From Chloroflexota bacterium (GTDB taxonomy: Bacteria; Chloroflexota; Anaerolineae; B4-G1; SLSP01), in contig JAAZNO010000296.1 of NCBI GenBank assembly GCA_012798275.1, positions 1 through 6,567 of the forward strand: a stretch of 6,567 nt of DNA, given 5' to 3'. The notes under the pieces were generated by a model, which was not told the origin of the DNA, did no database searches, and worked only from the letters and a program-made list of their open reading frames with translations. The position numbers were made by a program, and so were the translations under genes. The first letter of the stretch is position 1, and each line of letters begins with the position of its first letter. Of the stretch, positions 5,270-6,567 are shown piece after piece.

Positions 5270-5938
5270 TTGCGACGCTATCACATTCTGCTGGTGGGAC
5301 GAAACCGGGCTCTGGAATCCCAGACGCTGCCGGCGTTACGGCAGCAATACGAAGTTTCCGTGGCGCACGGACGTCGGGAAGCGCTGGACATTTGTAGCGC
5401 CCAAGAGACGCACCTGGCCTTGATTGACGTGTCCACGATTCGCTTTGACCTGGAACGTTTCTGCGCCGATCTCAAATCCCAGAACCCGACGATCTTGCTG
5501 TTCTTCTTCCTTGGCAAAGGGATGCGCCTGGATCAGTTGCCGCGCGCCAACGGCTATCTTCGACAGACCTTCACGTTGCGGCAATTGTTGAGGCGGCTCG
5601 CGCGCCTGTTGCCCGAGCGCAGCGGCGAGGTGATTTCCTGGCAAGGACTGCAGCTCAATGTTGACGCGCACACACTCGGCTGGGGGACGGAGGAAGTGTT
5701 GGTGACGCCGAAGCAGGGCGCGTTGATCCAGGCTCTTTTGGAAGCGCGGGGGCAGATGCTGTCGCGGTCGTTGCTGATGCAGAAAGTGTGGGGCACGAGC
5801 TACCTGGGGGACACGCGCACGCTGGATGTGCACATCCACTGGCTGCGTTCCGCGTTGGCGACCCTCGACGCGCCGTTTCAGGTGCGCACCCATCGCGGCG
5901 TGGGTTATTCGCTGGTGTCCTTACAGCCGCCGGAGTGA
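5270..5938 (+). CDS. OmpR/PhoB-family response regulator with degenerate receiver domain
   Basis: With the TTG start at 5270 the protein has 222 residues (227 if TTG 5255 is used). Residues 4-115 have the receiver layout, beginning YHILLVGRN. The acidic pair expected after the first strand is Gly10-Arg11. The conserved Lys-Pro near the end is Gln99-Thr100 (YLRQTF in place of YLVKPF), and no Ser/Thr is apparent at the end of strand 4 (LLFFFLGKG). Asp53 (LALID) remains at the phospho-acceptor position. Residues about 117-218 form a well-kept OmpR/PhoB winged helix: LVTPKQGALIQALL, the recognition-helix region GDTRTLDVHIHWLRSAL, and the wing THRGVGYSLV. It should therefore bind DNA as a dimer, but probably without normal Mg-dependent phosphorylation, like known atypical regulators. 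No kinase gene adjoins it. It lies just upstream of rpsB on the same strand, though rpsB has its own promoter. Confidence 0.88.
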   Translation: MRRYHILLVGRNRALESQTLPALRQQYEVSVAHGRREALDICSAQETHLALIDVSTIRFDLERFCADLKSQNPTILLFFFLGKGMRLDQLPRANGYLRQTFTLRQLLRRLARLLPERSGEVISWQGLQLNVDAHTLGWGTEEVLVTPKQGALIQALLEARGQMLSRSLLMQKVWGTSYLGDTRTLDVHIHWLRSALATLDAPFQVRTHRGVGYSLVSLQPPE

Positions 5939-5942
5939 GTCC

Positions 5943-5963
5943 CGACAAGGGGACCTGTCGTTT
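5943..5963 (+). terminator. Weak terminator-like hairpin after the response regulator
   Basis: CGAC (5943-5946) and AGG (5948-5950) pair with CCT (5954-5956) and GTCG (5957-5960), with one bulged A and a three-base loop. Only TTT follows before GAAAA. The position 4 bases after the stop is right, but the short stem and T-run make it a poor terminator. Some read-through into rpsB is likely. Confidence 0.25.
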
Positions 5964-5984
5964 GAAAACGGTCGCGCCGACGGT

Positions 5985-6012
5985 TTGCGGCTTCAAGTCT
6001 TTGTGGTACAAT
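5985..6012 (+). promoter_or_regulatory. Promoter of rpsB with extended -10
   Basis: TGGTACAAT (6004-6012) gives a TGn extended -10 with TACAAT matching the consensus at five of six positions. TTGCGG (5985-5990) is a weak -35 with a 16-base spacer. Transcription would begin near 6018-6020, leaving about 120 bases of leader before the rpsB start. A perfect 12-bp palindrome, GTACAATTGTAC (6006-6017), covers the -10 box. Confidence 0.6.
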
Positions 6013-6052
6013 TGTACGTTGGACTGAGCCCATTACACACGCGGCTGGACTT

Positions 6053-6086
6053 CGCGGGGCGTGCCTGGCGGCGCCAGGTTCCCGCG
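6053..6086 (+). promoter_or_regulatory. Structured 5' leader hairpin of rpsB, possible S2 autoregulation site
   Basis: CGCGGG (6053-6058) pairs with CCCGCG (6081-6086), extended by a G-U pair (6059/6080). Within it CCTGGC (6064-6069) pairs with GCCAGG (6073-6078) around a GGC loop, again with a G-U pair below (6063/6079). Three bases on the left (6060-6062) bulge between the two helices. The hairpin ends 38 bases before the Shine-Dalgarno and has no T-run, so it is not a terminator. Ribosomal protein S2 represses its own mRNA in some bacteria through a leader structure; assigning that role here is inference. Confidence 0.4.
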
Positions 6087-6139
6087 GGGGATGAAGGTCG
6101 CGGAGGCTAAAAACAATTTAATTGAGGAGGATGTTGTCA

Positions 6140-6567
6140 ATGGCAGTCATTTCGATGAAGCAGCTGCTCGAAACGGGCGTGCACTTCGGGCATCGCAGCC
6201 GGCGTTGGAACCCCCGCATGGCGCGTTACATCTACACCGAACGTAATGGGGTGCATATCATTGACCTGCAACAAACGGTCAAAGCGCTGAACCGCGCTTA
6301 TGAATTCGTCCGCGACACCGTCGCTGAGGGCAATCAGGTGCTCTTTGTCGGCACGAAGCGGCAGGCGCAGGAAACCATCGCCCAGGAAGCGGAGCGCTGC
6401 AACATGCCATATGTCAATCAGCGCTGGCTGGGTGGCACTCTGACGAACTGGCGCACCATCCGCTCGCGGATCGAGTATCTCAAGGATCTGGAAGCGCGGC
6501 GGGACGCCGGGGAATTCGATGTGCTCACCAAGAAAGAGGCCCTGATGCTCAACCGCGAGATTGAGAA
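6140..6567 (+). CDS. rpsB: 30S ribosomal protein S2, N-terminal 142 codons (runs off the window)
   Basis: The first 142 residues of about 250 in a typical S2 are present; the frame is open to the window edge. S2 joins the small ribosomal subunit late and helps bind S1 and mRNA in many bacteria. Diagnostic stretches are [18 protein letters not shown] (1-18), [22 protein letters not shown] (21-42), [11 protein letters not shown] (67-77) and [17 protein letters not shown] (88-104), all near consensus. The start at 6140 has AGGAGG (6125-6130) nine bases upstream. An in-frame ATG at 6131 touches the Shine-Dalgarno and is too close to be used. The gene is normally followed by tsf (elongation factor Ts), which would lie beyond the window. 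A promoter and a structured leader precede it. Confidence 0.97.
   Translation, partial: MAVISMKQLLETGVHFGHRSRRWNPRMARYIYTERNGVHIIDLQQTVKALNRAYEFVRDTVAEGNQVLFVGTKRQAQETIAQEAERCNMPYVNQRWLGGTLTNWRTIRSRIEYLKDLEARRDAGEFDVLTKKEALMLNREIE

Noticed and set aside
5038..5397. 119-codon plus-strand open frame between the divergent genes
   Set aside because: It begins inside the inverted repeat, has no good ribosome-binding site, shows no recognisable protein pattern, and overlaps the start of the well-supported response regulator in another frame.

Overview
The window is GC-rich bacterial DNA with no sign of phage, plasmid or transposase genes. The gene types fit an anaerobic or facultative member of Chloroflexota (Anaerolineae/Caldilineae-like). 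The reasons are a ferredoxin-dependent 2-oxoacid oxidoreductase, a lipoprotein with a long Pro/Thr linker, an OmpR-type regulator and a typical rpsB. This placement is inference from gene style, not a database result.

Layout: (1) 1-837, plus strand: the 3' end of a thiamine-diphosphate 2-oxoacid:ferredoxin oxidoreductase beta subunit, followed 9 bases later by the gamma subunit, and a strong intrinsic terminator at 867-898. (2) 952-2181, minus strand: an MdtG-like MFS drug/H+ antiporter that converges on the oxidoreductase operon. (3) 2182-2645: a 464-base gap with a degenerate 8-bp tandem repeat, a weak promoter for the transporter, and a dense ~170-bp palindromic element (2325-2495). The element holds three hairpins inside outer inverted arms. 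Its T-runs point against both flanking genes. (4) 2646-4975, minus strand: a class I/II aminotransferase translationally coupled through an ATGA overlap to a lipoprotein with FG-GAP/VCBS-like acidic motifs and an NTF2-like C-terminal region. (5) 4976-5269: a divergent control region with a 21-bp inverted repeat, a perfect TATAAT box, and a pair of 7-bp direct repeats spaced 11 bp. (6) 5270-5938, plus strand: an OmpR/PhoB-family regulator with a degenerate receiver domain and probably a TTG start. (7) 5939-6567, plus strand: an rpsB promoter, a structured leader RNA, and the first 142 codons of ribosomal protein S2.

Functionally, the left operon supplies 2-oxoacid oxidation coupled to ferredoxin. 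The transporter is probably an efflux pump. The aminotransferase/lipoprotein pair is co-translated, but its shared purpose is unclear. The regulator stands alone, with no histidine kinase in the window. No complete new defence or biosynthetic system is visible. The most unusual items are the nested palindromic element, the kinase-less regulator with a worn receiver and its control region, and the structured rpsB leader.
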